DNA from: Neobacillus rhizophilus
Lineage (GTDB): Bacteria; Bacillota; Bacilli; Bacillales; Cytobacillaceae
DNA length: 64,000 nucleotides
Assembly (NCBI RefSeq): GCF_018343535.1
Contig: NZ_JAGYPF010000001.1
Coordinates: 930,001 to 994,000, forward strand
Reading direction: 5' to 3'
Position 1 is the first letter of the stretch. Each line of letters begins with the position of its first letter. Below are positions 1 through 8,726 of the stretch, one piece after another. The notes beneath the pieces are model-generated. The model was not told where the DNA came from, ran no database searches, and saw nothing but the letters and a program-made list of their open reading frames with translations. Made by a program: the position numbers and the translations under genes.

Positions 1-118
1 CAAATTTAGTCATCATATGTTCCAATACAGTCATATGCCCTAGTGGCAAAGTCATTTTATAGGCATTCGCCCGGCTGGAATATCCAGCTGCTAGGATGAT
101 AGCTTCTATATTGGTCAC
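1..118 (-). CDS. pucB: Partial MobA/MocA-like nucleotidyltransferase (PucB-type), N-terminus only
   Basis: The minus strand reads about 39 residues before the window edge. They contain the nucleotidyltransferase start motif IILAAGYSSR, typical of the MobA/MocA family that cytidylates or guanylates molybdopterin. In Bacillus the PucB member serves molybdenum-dependent xanthine dehydrogenase, which fits the purine-catabolism genes nearby. The start is unclear. A GTG at 118 lies directly against the GGAGG motif, with no spacing, and an in-frame TAA lies just upstream; an ATA at 109 has the ideal spacing of about 8 nt. The rest of the gene is outside the window, so its integrity cannot be judged. 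Confidence 0.7.
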   Translation of the reverse strand, partial: MTNIEAIILAAGYSSRANAYKMTLPLGHMTVLEHMMTKF

Positions 119-150
119 CTCCTCCGAGAAATTTTAGAGTATTTTCAGTT

Positions 151-265
151 TTTATTTGCGATTTTGAGTGATTTATTTGCGAAACTCCCCTTTTTATTTG
201 CGAACCTAAATCAGGTGAAAGAGTCCCCCAAATTTATTTGCGATTTTTAATAATTTATTTGCGAA
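151..265. repeat. 21-nt periodic array, core TTTATTTGCGA (5 copies)
   Basis: The core TTTATTTGCGA occurs at 151, 172, 193, 233 and 254. The steps are 21, 21, 40 and 21 nt, so one unit of the series is missing or worn. The 10 nt between cores are not conserved. The array fills the gap between the pucB-like start and the permease terminator and encodes nothing obvious. Confidence 0.85.
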
Positions 266-273
266 TCCTTTAA

Positions 274-303
274 AAGGATCACTTAAAGTGAACAGTGATC
301 CTT
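274..303 (-). terminator. Terminator of the NCS2 permease gene
   Basis: Perfect 10-bp arms (AAGGATCACT and AGTGATCCTT) with a 10-nt loop are followed on the minus strand by a short T run, just past the permease stop. Confidence 0.75.
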
Positions 304-319
304 CGGATTTATCTAATTA

Positions 320-1648
320 TCAAATACTTGATTCTGCCGAATGATCCGATTTAAGATCTTGTAAAATATCATTATTCTTTTGTTCTTCCCGTTTATTTAA
401 AAATAGGTTAAGCACAATAGCTGTAAAGCTTCCTATTACAATCCCGTTTTGGAAAAGCAAACGCAATCCCTCGGGCATTTTTGCAAATGCATCAGGGACA
501 ACTGAGGCTCCCAGACCAATTCCTACTGAAACCGCTATAATCAGCAGATTTTCATTTTTATGGAAATCGACGCGGGAAAGCATTTTGGCACCGGAAGAAA
601 TAACCATTCCGAACATCGCAATCATTGCTCCTCCAAGAACAGGATTTGGGATGATCATTGTAAGCGCTGACACTTTTGGTACCAACCCTAATATCATCAG
701 AATCACACCTGCGGCAATGACTACATTTCGTGTTTTTATTCTCGTAAGGGCGACCAACCCCACATTTTGGGAAAATGTCGTGTATGGAAAAGCGTTAAAG
801 ATTCCTCCAATAAAACTAGCCAAACCTTCTGCCCTCAATCCTTTTTTGATATCAGACGATTCCAGTTTCTTCTCGCAGACATCCCCCAATGCCAAAAATA
901 CACCTGTTGATTCAATCATGCTTACGATGGCGACGAGAATCATCGTTAAGATAGCAGTTATATGGAAAGTGGGAATCCCGAAGTAAAACGGCTGCACCAT
1001 ATGAAACCAGGAAGCCTGGCTAACTGATGATAAATTCACCATTCCCATCCCCATCGCAACCAGAGTACCTAAGATCATGGAAATTAGAACAGAAACAGCT
1101 CTCATGTAGCCTGATAGGTAGCGGTTAATAAAAATAATGAGTGCTAGAGTCAATGCCGCCAGTAATAAATTTCTTAGGTTCCCAAAATCCGGTGCCCCTA
1201 CTCCTCCAGCAACGTTGTTCATCGCCACAGGAATGAGTGATATCCCAATGATCGTTACAACAGATCCTGTTACGACAGGCGGAAAATACCTCATAACCCT
1301 ACTCATAATTTGAGCAAGTATCATGACAACAATCCCGGAGACGATGATGGCACCATAAATAGCGGTTATGCCCTGAAGTTTTCCAATCGCAATCATTGGT
1401 CCAACAGCCGTAAAAGTACACCCTAATATAACTGGAAGCTTAATTCCAAAATACTTTCCTCCTACTACTTGAAGTAATGAGGCAATTCCGCAGGTGAACA
1501 AATCGATGGAAATAAGGAAAGACAATTGCTCCGGTGTCATGCCTACCGCAGGTCCAACAATAAGGGGAACGATAACGGCCCCAGCATACATTGCCAATAC
1601 ATGCTGAAGACCTAAAGTCCCTATTTTCCATGGAGTTAACTTTTCCAT
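320..1648 (-). CDS. NCS2 family urate/xanthine permease (PucJ/PucK-type)
   Basis: A 442-residue polytopic membrane protein of the nucleobase:cation symporter-2 family. It opens with the usual LGLQHVLAMYAGAVIVPL stretch and carries the family signature QNVGLVALT near residue 292. The length matches uric acid and xanthine permeases. The ATG at 1648 has GGGAGG 7 nt upstream. Its place beside a PucB-like fragment, and not far from the allantoin genes, favours urate or xanthine over uracil, but the exact purine cannot be read from sequence. I saw no purine riboswitch upstream. Confidence 0.85.
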   Translation of the reverse strand: MEKLTPWKIGTLGLQHVLAMYAGAVIVPLIVGPAVGMTPEQLSFLISIDLFTCGIASLLQVVGGKYFGIKLPVILGCTFTAVGPMIAIGKLQGITAIYGAIIVSGIVVMILAQIMSRVMRYFPPVVTGSVVTIIGISLIPVAMNNVAGGVGAPDFGNLRNLLLAALTLALIIFINRYLSGYMRAVSVLISMILGTLVAMGMGMVNLSSVSQASWFHMVQPFYFGIPTFHITAILTMILVAIVSMIESTGVFLALGDVCEKKLESSDIKKGLRAEGLASFIGGIFNAFPYTTFSQNVGLVALTRIKTRNVVIAAGVILMILGLVPKVSALTMIIPNPVLGGAMIAMFGMVISSGAKMLSRVDFHKNENLLIIAVSVGIGLGASVVPDAFAKMPEGLRLLFQNGIVIGSFTAIVLNLFLNKREEQKNNDILQDLKSDHSAESSI

Positions 1649-1867
1649 TATTATGCCTCCCTTGGTAAAGACTTTTTGAGCAGAAACAATTTTCAGGACA
1701 TATGGTCATACTCTTAAAATCTTTCCTATTGCTGTGCCCCCCCTTTCAAAAGATTTCTAATAATTTTTTCTTTAAATTATATTTCTGATAATAATAGTTA
1801 TACCGTTCTACAACATTAAGATTAACAATGAGCATTTAACTAAATAAAGGAACTTAGCAAATATTTA

Positions 1868-2935
1868 TTACTCAACTACACCGTGTCCAATCAAATGAAC
1901 ATCTGCGGAAACCTTAAATTTGGCATTTTTATATTCCGTATTCCACTTTTTAAAATCAAAACTTCGTGTCCTAGACTTTGCAAAGTGGCCAAAGCCGACT
2001 GGGTCAATGCCCTTTCTTTGAAAATCCTCAATTAACATTTTGCATTCCCGAGCGATTTGTTTTGCCAATTGCTTCTCAACTTTTCGTATCTCACCTTCCT
2101 TAAGCATCCTTTCCTGGTGTTCGGTGAGATCTCCCTTCAATTTAATCTTGATCGAGAATGTATAGGGGTCCCTTCTTATCAGCCTCATTTTTTTCTTTAA
2201 CCCAATACTTTTGACAGTAGATTCACCATGAGCCTCCTTTACTTTAACTACCCCCAATATGTGATTGTCAACAAGGAGTTTGAAGTAAAACATTTTATTC
2301 TCATGGAGAATATCGACAACCTTTTCATCTTTAAAAAGGGCTAATCCAGTTATGGTCACTAAATTATGATTACTCTTCTTAAGCATTGGTAAATATGGAT
2401 CCTGCCCTCTTTTATAAAAATTTGCCAAAAAACGATGAAGATTAGTTATAGGCAAATTTTGTTGATTCATATTATGTTCTAGTAACTGTGTCAGGTATTG
2501 GGAGTTCCCGCGGTCACCGTATCTTCCTTTAAAAATATCAACCGCTTTCCCATCTACTACAGCCAACTGAACCCTTGCTCCCACGCTTGGATCCCGTAAA
2601 AAGACGTCTAGAGTTTTAATTAGTCCCTCACGTGCGACATCCTCGCCAAAAAGGGCAATATCAAGACTTCCACTGACAATTGGCTGTGATGCCTTTTTCT
2701 GCATTTCAGATACCAAATCCCGGATAACATTTCCTTTGGAGACAAACGTAAAATTCCCGAATGACTTGTCTGGCTTAAACACGGGGATCATGATACTTCC
2801 AAGGAACTGGTTACCACTTTTATCAATCCCGATCCCAGTGGCAATATTTACATCATCAATCACTTTTCTATCCACGCATCCAGACAGGATTGTCATGCAA
2901 AACAATACCGCAACGATAAAGTGGCTCTTTTTCAC
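1868..2935 (-). CDS. Ger(x)C family spore germination lipoprotein
   Basis: 355 residues with a lipoprotein signal ending in LSGC (Cys20), followed by a GerAC-type body. It is the C subunit of a GerA-family germinant receptor, anchored to the outer face of the inner spore membrane. It starts with GTG at 2935, overlaps the end of the B-subunit gene by 4 nt and has AAGGTG 8 nt upstream, so it is translationally coupled. It is the last gene of the A-B-C operon. Which germinant is sensed is not predictable. Confidence 0.92.
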   Translation of the reverse strand: MKKSHFIVAVLFCMTILSGCVDRKVIDDVNIATGIGIDKSGNQFLGSIMIPVFKPDKSFGNFTFVSKGNVIRDLVSEMQKKASQPIVSGSLDIALFGEDVAREGLIKTLDVFLRDPSVGARVQLAVVDGKAVDIFKGRYGDRGNSQYLTQLLEHNMNQQNLPITNLHRFLANFYKRGQDPYLPMLKKSNHNLVTITGLALFKDEKVVDILHENKMFYFKLLVDNHILGVVKVKEAHGESTVKSIGLKKKMRLIRRDPYTFSIKIKLKGDLTEHQERMLKEGEIRKVEKQLAKQIARECKMLIEDFQRKGIDPVGFGHFAKSRTRSFDFKKWNTEYKNAKFKVSADVHLIGHGVVE

Positions 2936-4023
2936 TTCGCTTTCACCTTCTTTTTAATCAGTAGTGAAAAATATAGCAGCGGTGTGTAAACATAAGCTAA
3001 GGCAAAGCCAACAAGTGCCGTATAGTCGAAAAGAACGTTCAGTCTTTCTCTAGTAGAAATGAGCACCACAATAATCAGACATGCCAACGCAATAAAAATA
3101 ACCGATTTTTTTTGACTAATATGAAAAATGCGTTTGGTCACTCTGCTGGCTACCCATAAAGAAAGGGCAATATTTGGGAGTAAAATCAAAGCCCAATTGG
3201 CAATTCCCAAATACTCAAACCTTTCTAGAATCGGAAGCCGGACAATTTTCCACATTTCCAATGTTGCCCAAATCGATTTTTCAAGCAGACCAAGAGGAAA
3301 ATAGGCAAAGGTAATAACTGCTAAAGCAGCATAAATAAAAGTGGTTGCCAAAAGCCCGATATGAACAAATTTTTTTGATTGCTCAGGTTTCTTAATGAAA
3401 GGATAAAAAAACAATAAAATGCCATAGCCAAGGTAACTCAGTGACATATGGTAGCCGCTTTTTACTAGTTGAATAAAGGAATGATCAAATAATGGCAATA
3501 GATTGGTAAAATCCCCATACTGTAAGGCAAATCCGAAAGAAAAAAGTAAATAAAAAGGTATAACTAGTCCAAAAAAGGAGATTCCGGCTACGGTCCGAAA
3601 GCCTCCGTATACGATATAGATTCCTAAAAGTAAATATACAGCTGCGAACCAAAACGAGCTTAAACTTTGAAACATCCAAGTACGAATAATTTCAAACAGG
3701 CCGCCAAGTACCGCTGCACAAGTAACTGTATAATAAAAAATAAAGAGGGTATTTATACTGTTGCCGATTATTTTTCCAAATAAATAAACATTGGCATCCA
3801 GTACATCCCCATTTACAGTCTCACAAATCTTATACATAATCCACACGATGATGTGGATGGTTAATCCTGCCCCAATAACCGATATCCAGGCATCAGTGCC
3901 AGCATCTTTGGCAATAATGCGCTGAAAACCAAGAACTCCTATTCCAATCTGCATCGAAATGATGACATAGGCGGCCATAAATGGTGATATTTGGAGTCTC
4001 TCCTGGACGGGTCCCTGAATCAT
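2932..4023 (-). CDS. GerAB/YndE-family spore germination permease (subunit B)
   Basis: An integral membrane protein of about 363 residues with some ten hydrophobic segments, of the APC-like spore germination permease family. It is the germinant-binding B subunit of a GerA-type receptor. The start at 4023 (ATG, reading MIQGPVQERL) has a long purine-rich AGGAAGGAAGAGGAG stretch upstream and gives the usual short N-terminus before the first helix. Upstream in-frame TTG and ATG at 4050 and 4047 overlap the A-subunit stop and are less likely. Confidence 0.92.
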   Translation of the reverse strand: MIQGPVQERLQISPFMAAYVIISMQIGIGVLGFQRIIAKDAGTDAWISVIGAGLTIHIIVWIMYKICETVNGDVLDANVYLFGKIIGNSINTLFIFYYTVTCAAVLGGLFEIIRTWMFQSLSSFWFAAVYLLLGIYIVYGGFRTVAGISFFGLVIPFYLLFSFGFALQYGDFTNLLPLFDHSFIQLVKSGYHMSLSYLGYGILLFFYPFIKKPEQSKKFVHIGLLATTFIYAALAVITFAYFPLGLLEKSIWATLEMWKIVRLPILERFEYLGIANWALILLPNIALSLWVASRVTKRIFHISQKKSVIFIALACLIIVVLISTRERLNVLFDYTALVGFALAYVYTPLLYFSLLIKKKVKAK

Positions 4024-4039
4024 TACTCCTCTTCCTTCC

Positions 4040-5596
4040 TTATTCATCAATGTCCTTCTTTTTATTAGCCTTCTCCTTGCTGAACCGGGTGGAGTCTTTG
4101 GTCCTTAGAAACTGCGGACGTTTCGCCTGACTCTTGAAAGGCAGACGGAATAAAGCATCTTTAAAATCCTTCACTCTTAGCGGAAAGACTGGTTCCATAA
4201 AGGGGAAGCCCAACGATGTAAGCCGCAGCAAATGTGTAAGCAAAAAACAAAAAGCAATCGTAATCCCTACTAACCCCCATATTTCAGCCATGATCAGAAA
4301 CGGAAAACGCAGAATCCGGATGGTATTGCTCATTTGATAGACAGGTGTGGTAAAGGAAGCTAATGCAGCAAGGGCAATTAAAATTAACAGAACATTACTT
4401 GTAAGCCCGGCTTCCACTGATGCTGTCCCCAAGACAATTCCGCCTACGATACCGATTGTCTGGCCCACCTTGGTTGGAAGCCTTGCCCCTGCTTCCCTTA
4501 GAAGTTCAATCGTTACTTCTAAAAACAAGACCTCAAGAATGGGCGGGAAAGGTACAACTCGCCTTGAGGTAACTAACGTAATTAATAAGTCTTTTGGAAT
4601 CATTTGATAATGGTAAGTCACCACTGCCACATAAAGAGGTGTAACCATAATCGAGAAGATAACGGAAAATAAACGTATTAATCGAATAAAGGTTGCAAGA
4701 ATCCAGTTAAGAAAATAATCTTCGAAAGAGTTAAAGAACTCTGTCAAAGAAGTTGGCCCAATCAAGGCATGCGGCGAGCCATCAACTAAAATAATCACTT
4801 TTCCCTCAGCCAAACTGGAGGTCACCCGGTCTGGCCTTTCTGTATCAAGCAGCTGTGGGAAAGGAGAATTCCCATTATCTGAAATAATCTGAGTAAAATA
4901 GGAACTGTCAGCGATTTCATCCTTTTCAAGATCGCTAATCCGCTGTTTGACAGTATTAATGATTTCCTTATTCGTAATCCCTTTGATATACAGGACACAT
5001 ACCTTGGTTAACGATAATTTTCCAACTATAAATTGTTCCGCGATGAGTTCCTTAATTGGCAAACGCTTTCGGATCATATTTATGTTTTGGTCAATGGCTT
5101 CTACAAAGGCTTCTTTAGGACCTACAACACTAAATTCAATCTCTGGTGCAGAAACCGACCGGACAACTTGTTTAGGTGAGGAGATGAAGGCAAACTCCTT
5201 TTCCCCTTCTAAGGTAAGCATGACAAAACCTTTCATCAACATTTCTGGGATATCATTAGAGCTGTTCGATAGTTCTACATCTGCTATAGGAAGAAGCTTT
5301 TTAACATCGGCAATTGTGTAAAACTCACCCTCGAGTAGAGGGGGAACAGCATTATTATCCATCACCTTTTCTTCAACAAGTGTAGAAAAGTACGTGAGTG
5401 TAAATTTCTTTCCTGACTTTTGATTAAAGTAATAGCTCTTTTGATAATCCTTTGATTTAGTAAGTTCCTTTTCCCAGTCTTCGGTTTGGTCCTTGCTATA
5501 TTCACGTTTTACCAGGCTGCTTTGGTGGTCTTTTTGGTTAGTTGGTATATTTTTTTTGTTAATAATGTGTTTAATTGATTTAAAAAGATTAGCCAT
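4040..5596 (-). CDS. GerA family spore germination protein (subunit A)
   Basis: 518 residues: a hydrophilic N-terminal half with the GerA-family ligand-proximal domains, then several transmembrane segments between about residues 290 and 465 and a basic tail. It is the A subunit and first gene of a complete gerA-B-C receptor operon. The ATG at 5596 has only a weak ribosome site. A 95-bp gap separates it from the upstream gene on the same strand and should hold its promoter, expected to be forespore-specific by analogy with other ger operons. Confidence 0.92.
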   Translation of the reverse strand: MANLFKSIKHIINKKNIPTNQKDHQSSLVKREYSKDQTEDWEKELTKSKDYQKSYYFNQKSGKKFTLTYFSTLVEEKVMDNNAVPPLLEGEFYTIADVKKLLPIADVELSNSSNDIPEMLMKGFVMLTLEGEKEFAFISSPKQVVRSVSAPEIEFSVVGPKEAFVEAIDQNINMIRKRLPIKELIAEQFIVGKLSLTKVCVLYIKGITNKEIINTVKQRISDLEKDEIADSSYFTQIISDNGNSPFPQLLDTERPDRVTSSLAEGKVIILVDGSPHALIGPTSLTEFFNSFEDYFLNWILATFIRLIRLFSVIFSIMVTPLYVAVVTYHYQMIPKDLLITLVTSRRVVPFPPILEVLFLEVTIELLREAGARLPTKVGQTIGIVGGIVLGTASVEAGLTSNVLLILIALAALASFTTPVYQMSNTIRILRFPFLIMAEIWGLVGITIAFCFLLTHLLRLTSLGFPFMEPVFPLRVKDFKDALFRLPFKSQAKRPQFLRTKDSTRFSKEKANKKKDIDE

Positions 5597-5691
5597 ATTA
5601 GCACCATTTGGAAGTTTTTCTCTTATACTTTCCTAAATTGGCTAGAATATCCTGCATTAACTGAAAAACCACATTTTATATTCCTTGTTTT

Positions 5692-6387
5692 TCACGGGTC
5701 CATTTTGCAAGAGTAACCGAATCTGTTAAGGTGCTCCTTCTTTTCTTTGACATCATCTGTTTTTTGATTATTCGCTGTATGTGGAGTGAGATGCAAAGCT
5801 TTTTGTTTTTGTTTTTCTTTTTTATTTTCTTTTTCTTTTTCTTTTTGCCCACCTATCGTATAACAATGCGTGAACGTATCGTCTATCGCTTCGTATTCCT
5901 TATCGATATATGTATCATTTTCATCCGGATCGCTAACTTCATTGACAAAAGTCATCTCGTCTTGTTTACAAAAAGATTCAAAGAGGCTGCGGATTTCCTC
6001 TCTTTGTATGGATTCCAAAACATAATAAATAAGCGTGGAATCCTCGACCTCCTTTAATTCTGAAAAAATACAGTCCATGACTGGCTTTCCAGCCTTATGC
6101 AGGTTATCTTTCCCCCAGTATTTAATCGCGAGCTCCCTCGTTTCAGGATTGTAACGAATCAATTTATGATGCTCGATGAATCGTTCCATTAAGGAGTGAA
6201 CAGTCTCAATCGAATAGCCCAAATCAAAGGCCATTCGTTTTTTCGTAATTTTATAGATTCCAATTTGAGTTGTTTGTGGATTGGTAAGGAGATAGAGATA
6301 AAAATACCTGTCCTCCGGGGTCATCTCTTCCAAAACAATCGGATTGAACCAAAAGTCTGTACGAACCATTCGATACTTTGCCATCAT
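5692..6387 (-). CDS. DnaD-like N-terminal domain protein with charged tail
   Basis: About 231 residues. The N-terminal 110 (MAKYRMVRTDFW, then a winged-helix-like stretch) resemble phage and chromosomal DnaD-type replication proteins, which recruit helicase loaders. The C-terminal third is a low-complexity Lys/Glu/Gln region (KEKEKENKKEKQKQK) in place of the usual DnaD C-terminal domain. Start choices are TTG 6390, ATG 6387 and ATG 6384, all downstream of AGGAAGG; the middle one is used here. It stands alone, so it may be a domesticated phage gene. Function is not established. Confidence 0.6.
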   Translation of the reverse strand: MMAKYRMVRTDFWFNPIVLEEMTPEDRYFYLYLLTNPQTTQIGIYKITKKRMAFDLGYSIETVHSLMERFIEHHKLIRYNPETRELAIKYWGKDNLHKAGKPVMDCIFSELKEVEDSTLIYYVLESIQREEIRSLFESFCKQDEMTFVNEVSDPDENDTYIDKEYEAIDDTFTHCYTIGGQKEKEKENKKEKQKQKALHLTPHTANNQKTDDVKEKKEHLNRFGYSCKMDP

Positions 6388-6577
6388 CAAACACTGTCCT
6401 TCCTACAAAAAAAATCCTTTACATAATATTTAGTGTTTAATGAAGAATGCGGTCATGGTGTTTTTTCAAAATGTGTGGATATTTTTTGAAAAATAATTTC
6501 CTGATACGTAAAAGATCTGTAAATTTGCTGAAGCGGTTTTGCTGCCAAAAACAAAAAAGATTTATTGTAAAAAAATA

Positions 6578-6599
6578 GCTGTCAACATTGTCGACAGCC
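6578..6599 (-). terminator. Terminator of the crotonase gene
   Basis: Arms GCTGTC and GACAGC are followed on the minus strand by seven T residues, about 85 nt past the crotonase stop. Confidence 0.7.
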
Positions 6600-6683
6600 T
6601 AAACTAGCTAATACCCACTTTTTTATTAAAATTTAGATTGATAGTTTTCGATTATACATATGCGTGGCTTTACAATATTCTGT

Positions 6684-7487
6684 TTACTTTTTGTTTTTTC
6701 GGTTCTCAAACCGTTTGATTGCATCTTCGAATGTTCCGCTTAAGACACACAACACTTGCGATCTGTTCTCGACTTGAAGACTGGCCTCTAGATCGTTTTC
6801 AAGAGTTGTGTTTAATATTTCTTTTGTCATTTTCAAGCCAAGAGCTGATTTTTCCAACATCAAATTAGCCATTTCAAAGGCTACCGGAAGGACCTCACCC
6901 TCTCCAGTTAGCCGAGATACTAAACCGATTTGCAGTGCTTCTTCAGCTAAAACTTCGCGCCCTGTTAACAGCAATTCTGAGGCCCGGGACATTCCGACCA
7001 AACGTGGCAGAAAATAGCTGGCACCCAACTCACCCCCGGAAAGACCAACGTTCACGAAGGAGGCAATAAACCTGGAATTTGGACCGGCTATTCTCACATC
7101 AGAAGCTAAAGCAAAGCACATCCCACCGCCTGCTGCCACCCCGTTTACCGCAGCGATAACCGGTTGCGGAATTTGTCTAAACCTAACAATTAAATCGGAC
7201 AACCTTTTTTGTGAATCAAAAAGCTGAGGTGCTCTATCTTTTATGTTTCCTTCAAATTGCCGCTGTTCTTTTAAATCAGTCCCTGAACAAAATGCCTTAC
7301 CCGCACCCGTAAGCACCAAAACCCTACAGTCCGTGTCGTACTTTAAACTGTCCAACACAGCTGCCACTTCATCCATGAGCTGATACGAGATGGCATTGTA
7401 TCTTTCGGGCCTATTAAAGGTCAATAAACCTATTTCCCCCTTCTTCTCCCATGTAATCGTCTCAAAACGCGCTGTTTCATTTTGCAT
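6684..7487 (-). CDS. Enoyl-CoA hydratase/isomerase family protein
   Basis: 267 residues of the crotonase fold, with the oxyanion-hole segments FCSGTDLKEQ (near residue 67) and GGGMCFALASDVRIAG, and the second loop NVGLSGGELGASYFLPR. Crotonases hydrate or isomerise enoyl-CoA esters; the precise acyl group is unknown. The start at ATG 7487 is chosen because AGAGGTG lies 8 nt upstream; a longer frame to 7529 has a hydrophobic, unfamily-like N-terminus. It is a single-gene unit with its own terminator, divergent from the SPFH-like gene at 7801. Confidence 0.85.
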   Translation of the reverse strand: MQNETARFETITWEKKGEIGLLTFNRPERYNAISYQLMDEVAAVLDSLKYDTDCRVLVLTGAGKAFCSGTDLKEQRQFEGNIKDRAPQLFDSQKRLSDLIVRFRQIPQPVIAAVNGVAAGGGMCFALASDVRIAGPNSRFIASFVNVGLSGGELGASYFLPRLVGMSRASELLLTGREVLAEEALQIGLVSRLTGEGEVLPVAFEMANLMLEKSALGLKMTKEILNTTLENDLEASLQVENRSQVLCVLSGTFEDAIKRFENRKNKK

Positions 7488-7800
7488 TGCCTGAACACCT
7501 CTTTTTCTAATAAAAATAATAAATACCATTTTACTATTTTATTAAATACTTCCATTTATAATATACATAATTTTCTGATAATTAGCAAATAGAAAGTATT
7601 TATTAATTAATCTATGTCCAAATGCTTATTAAAAAATAGATTCTGTACTCGTTACTCAAAAAAGGAATAAAGGAACATTCTGTTTATCATTAAGTATTGG
7701 GTACCTTTTTCCTATAACAAAGATATAGGGGCTTTTCTGCCGATTATCTGCATAGAATGTAGACAAGTATAAGTGACCTTAACCGGGAGGGAGATACCTA
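7488..7800. other. Divergent intergenic region, 313 bp
   Basis: AT-rich spacer between the crotonase gene and the SPFH-like gene; it should carry both promoters. I see no repeat or RNA gene. GGGAGGGAGA directly before 7801 is a good ribosome site. Confidence 0.6.
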
Positions 7801-8721
7801 ATGAATTTTATTGAAGACATTAAGGACGTGAAATTTAGCTTTTTGGAAAAACCGCCGGCGTCGTCTATGTCTTATGCCTTTGTTTATGTTAATAACGACA
7901 ACGAACACTTTGCAGTTAAAAATGGAGAGCGTTTGACACGTAGTGAATTGCGGATTGGAAAATATAAAAGAGTTTATACCGTCAATATGCAGCAGCAGAC
8001 CTTCACCTATAATGAGGAAGTTCCCTCGGCCACAAGAGGAAGAAGCTTTTCTGTCAATTTATCTATCGATATTGCCGTTGAACACCCCGAATTGTTAGTT
8101 CAACAAAATGCAGGGGAAATTGGCCAGATCTTCAACAATCATCTGCCCTTCTGGGTGGAATCGGAAGCAAGATTTTATCCTATCGAAGAGGAACTGAGTT
8201 TTGCCAGACATATTGAAGAATTTTTTCAAACATCAAGATTGGTTAAGGTGTTAAGAGAGGCTGGGATTGTGGTTCGAAATGTTCGTGTTTTGACCCGGCA
8301 AGGTATTCGGGACCAGTACCATGATGAGGCGATTGCCGATTTAGACCGGAACGCAGAAATATCGGCCTATCAAGAGGCTCTCGATTTGGAGGAAGCGCGC
8401 CGGATATCGGCCTCCATTAAAGAGGCCCTTCAAGCGGGTGATTTTATCACAGCAGGGAAGCTTGGAGAAAAGAATGAAATGGCAAAGCGGTTAGTGGATT
8501 CGGAATTTAACCAAAATCGAGCCTTCAAATATGAGGTAAACAAACAGCTTTTAAACTTGATCAACGATCACTCTATTGACCAGTTTGAGGCAGAACAAAG
8601 ATTGGCCAAGCTAAAAAAACTGTTCCCCTATCTCCCTGTTAATCTGGAAAATAGCAATAGAAAAAAACAGATTGATAGTCCAAGGAAAGAACTTCAATCC
8701 TATCTAAATAAAGGAGATTAG
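7801..8721 (+). CDS. Uncharacterised SPFH/band-7-like protein
   Basis: 306 residues, soluble, not recognised by name. Residues about 20-85 look like beta strands. Residues about 85-170 follow the pattern of an SPFH/band-7 domain: VNLSIDIAVEHPELL, then a run of helix ending REAGIVVRNVRVLTRQG. Residues 175-290 are charged helix with coiled-coil character. No signal peptide or membrane segment is present. The strong ribosome site and the 5-nt gap to the next gene show a two-gene operon with a membrane protein, its probable partner. The SPFH assignment is by pattern only. Confidence 0.5.
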   Translation: MNFIEDIKDVKFSFLEKPPASSMSYAFVYVNNDNEHFAVKNGERLTRSELRIGKYKRVYTVNMQQQTFTYNEEVPSATRGRSFSVNLSIDIAVEHPELLVQQNAGEIGQIFNNHLPFWVESEARFYPIEEELSFARHIEEFFQTSRLVKVLREAGIVVRNVRVLTRQGIRDQYHDEAIADLDRNAEISAYQEALDLEEARRISASIKEALQAGDFITAGKLGEKNEMAKRLVDSEFNQNRAFKYEVNKQLLNLINDHSIDQFEAEQRLAKLKKLFPYLPVNLENSNRKKQIDSPRKELQSYLNKGD

Positions 8722-8726
8722 CGATT

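Noticed and set aside
585..986. Long plus-strand frames opposite the permease, ger, jetC, tkt and similar genes
   Set aside because: They lie antisense to well-supported genes, lack ribosome sites and have no recognisable domain.
1649..1760. Purine riboswitch before the NCS2 permease
   Set aside because: The conserved junction sequences of the purine aptamer are not present on the minus strand; only a near-palindrome GACCATATGTCC was seen.
7682..7704. Sigma-B promoter before the SPFH-like gene (GTTTAT, GGGTAC)
   Set aside because: The spacer is only 11 nt, shorter than the 12-15 nt expected, and the -10 match is imperfect.
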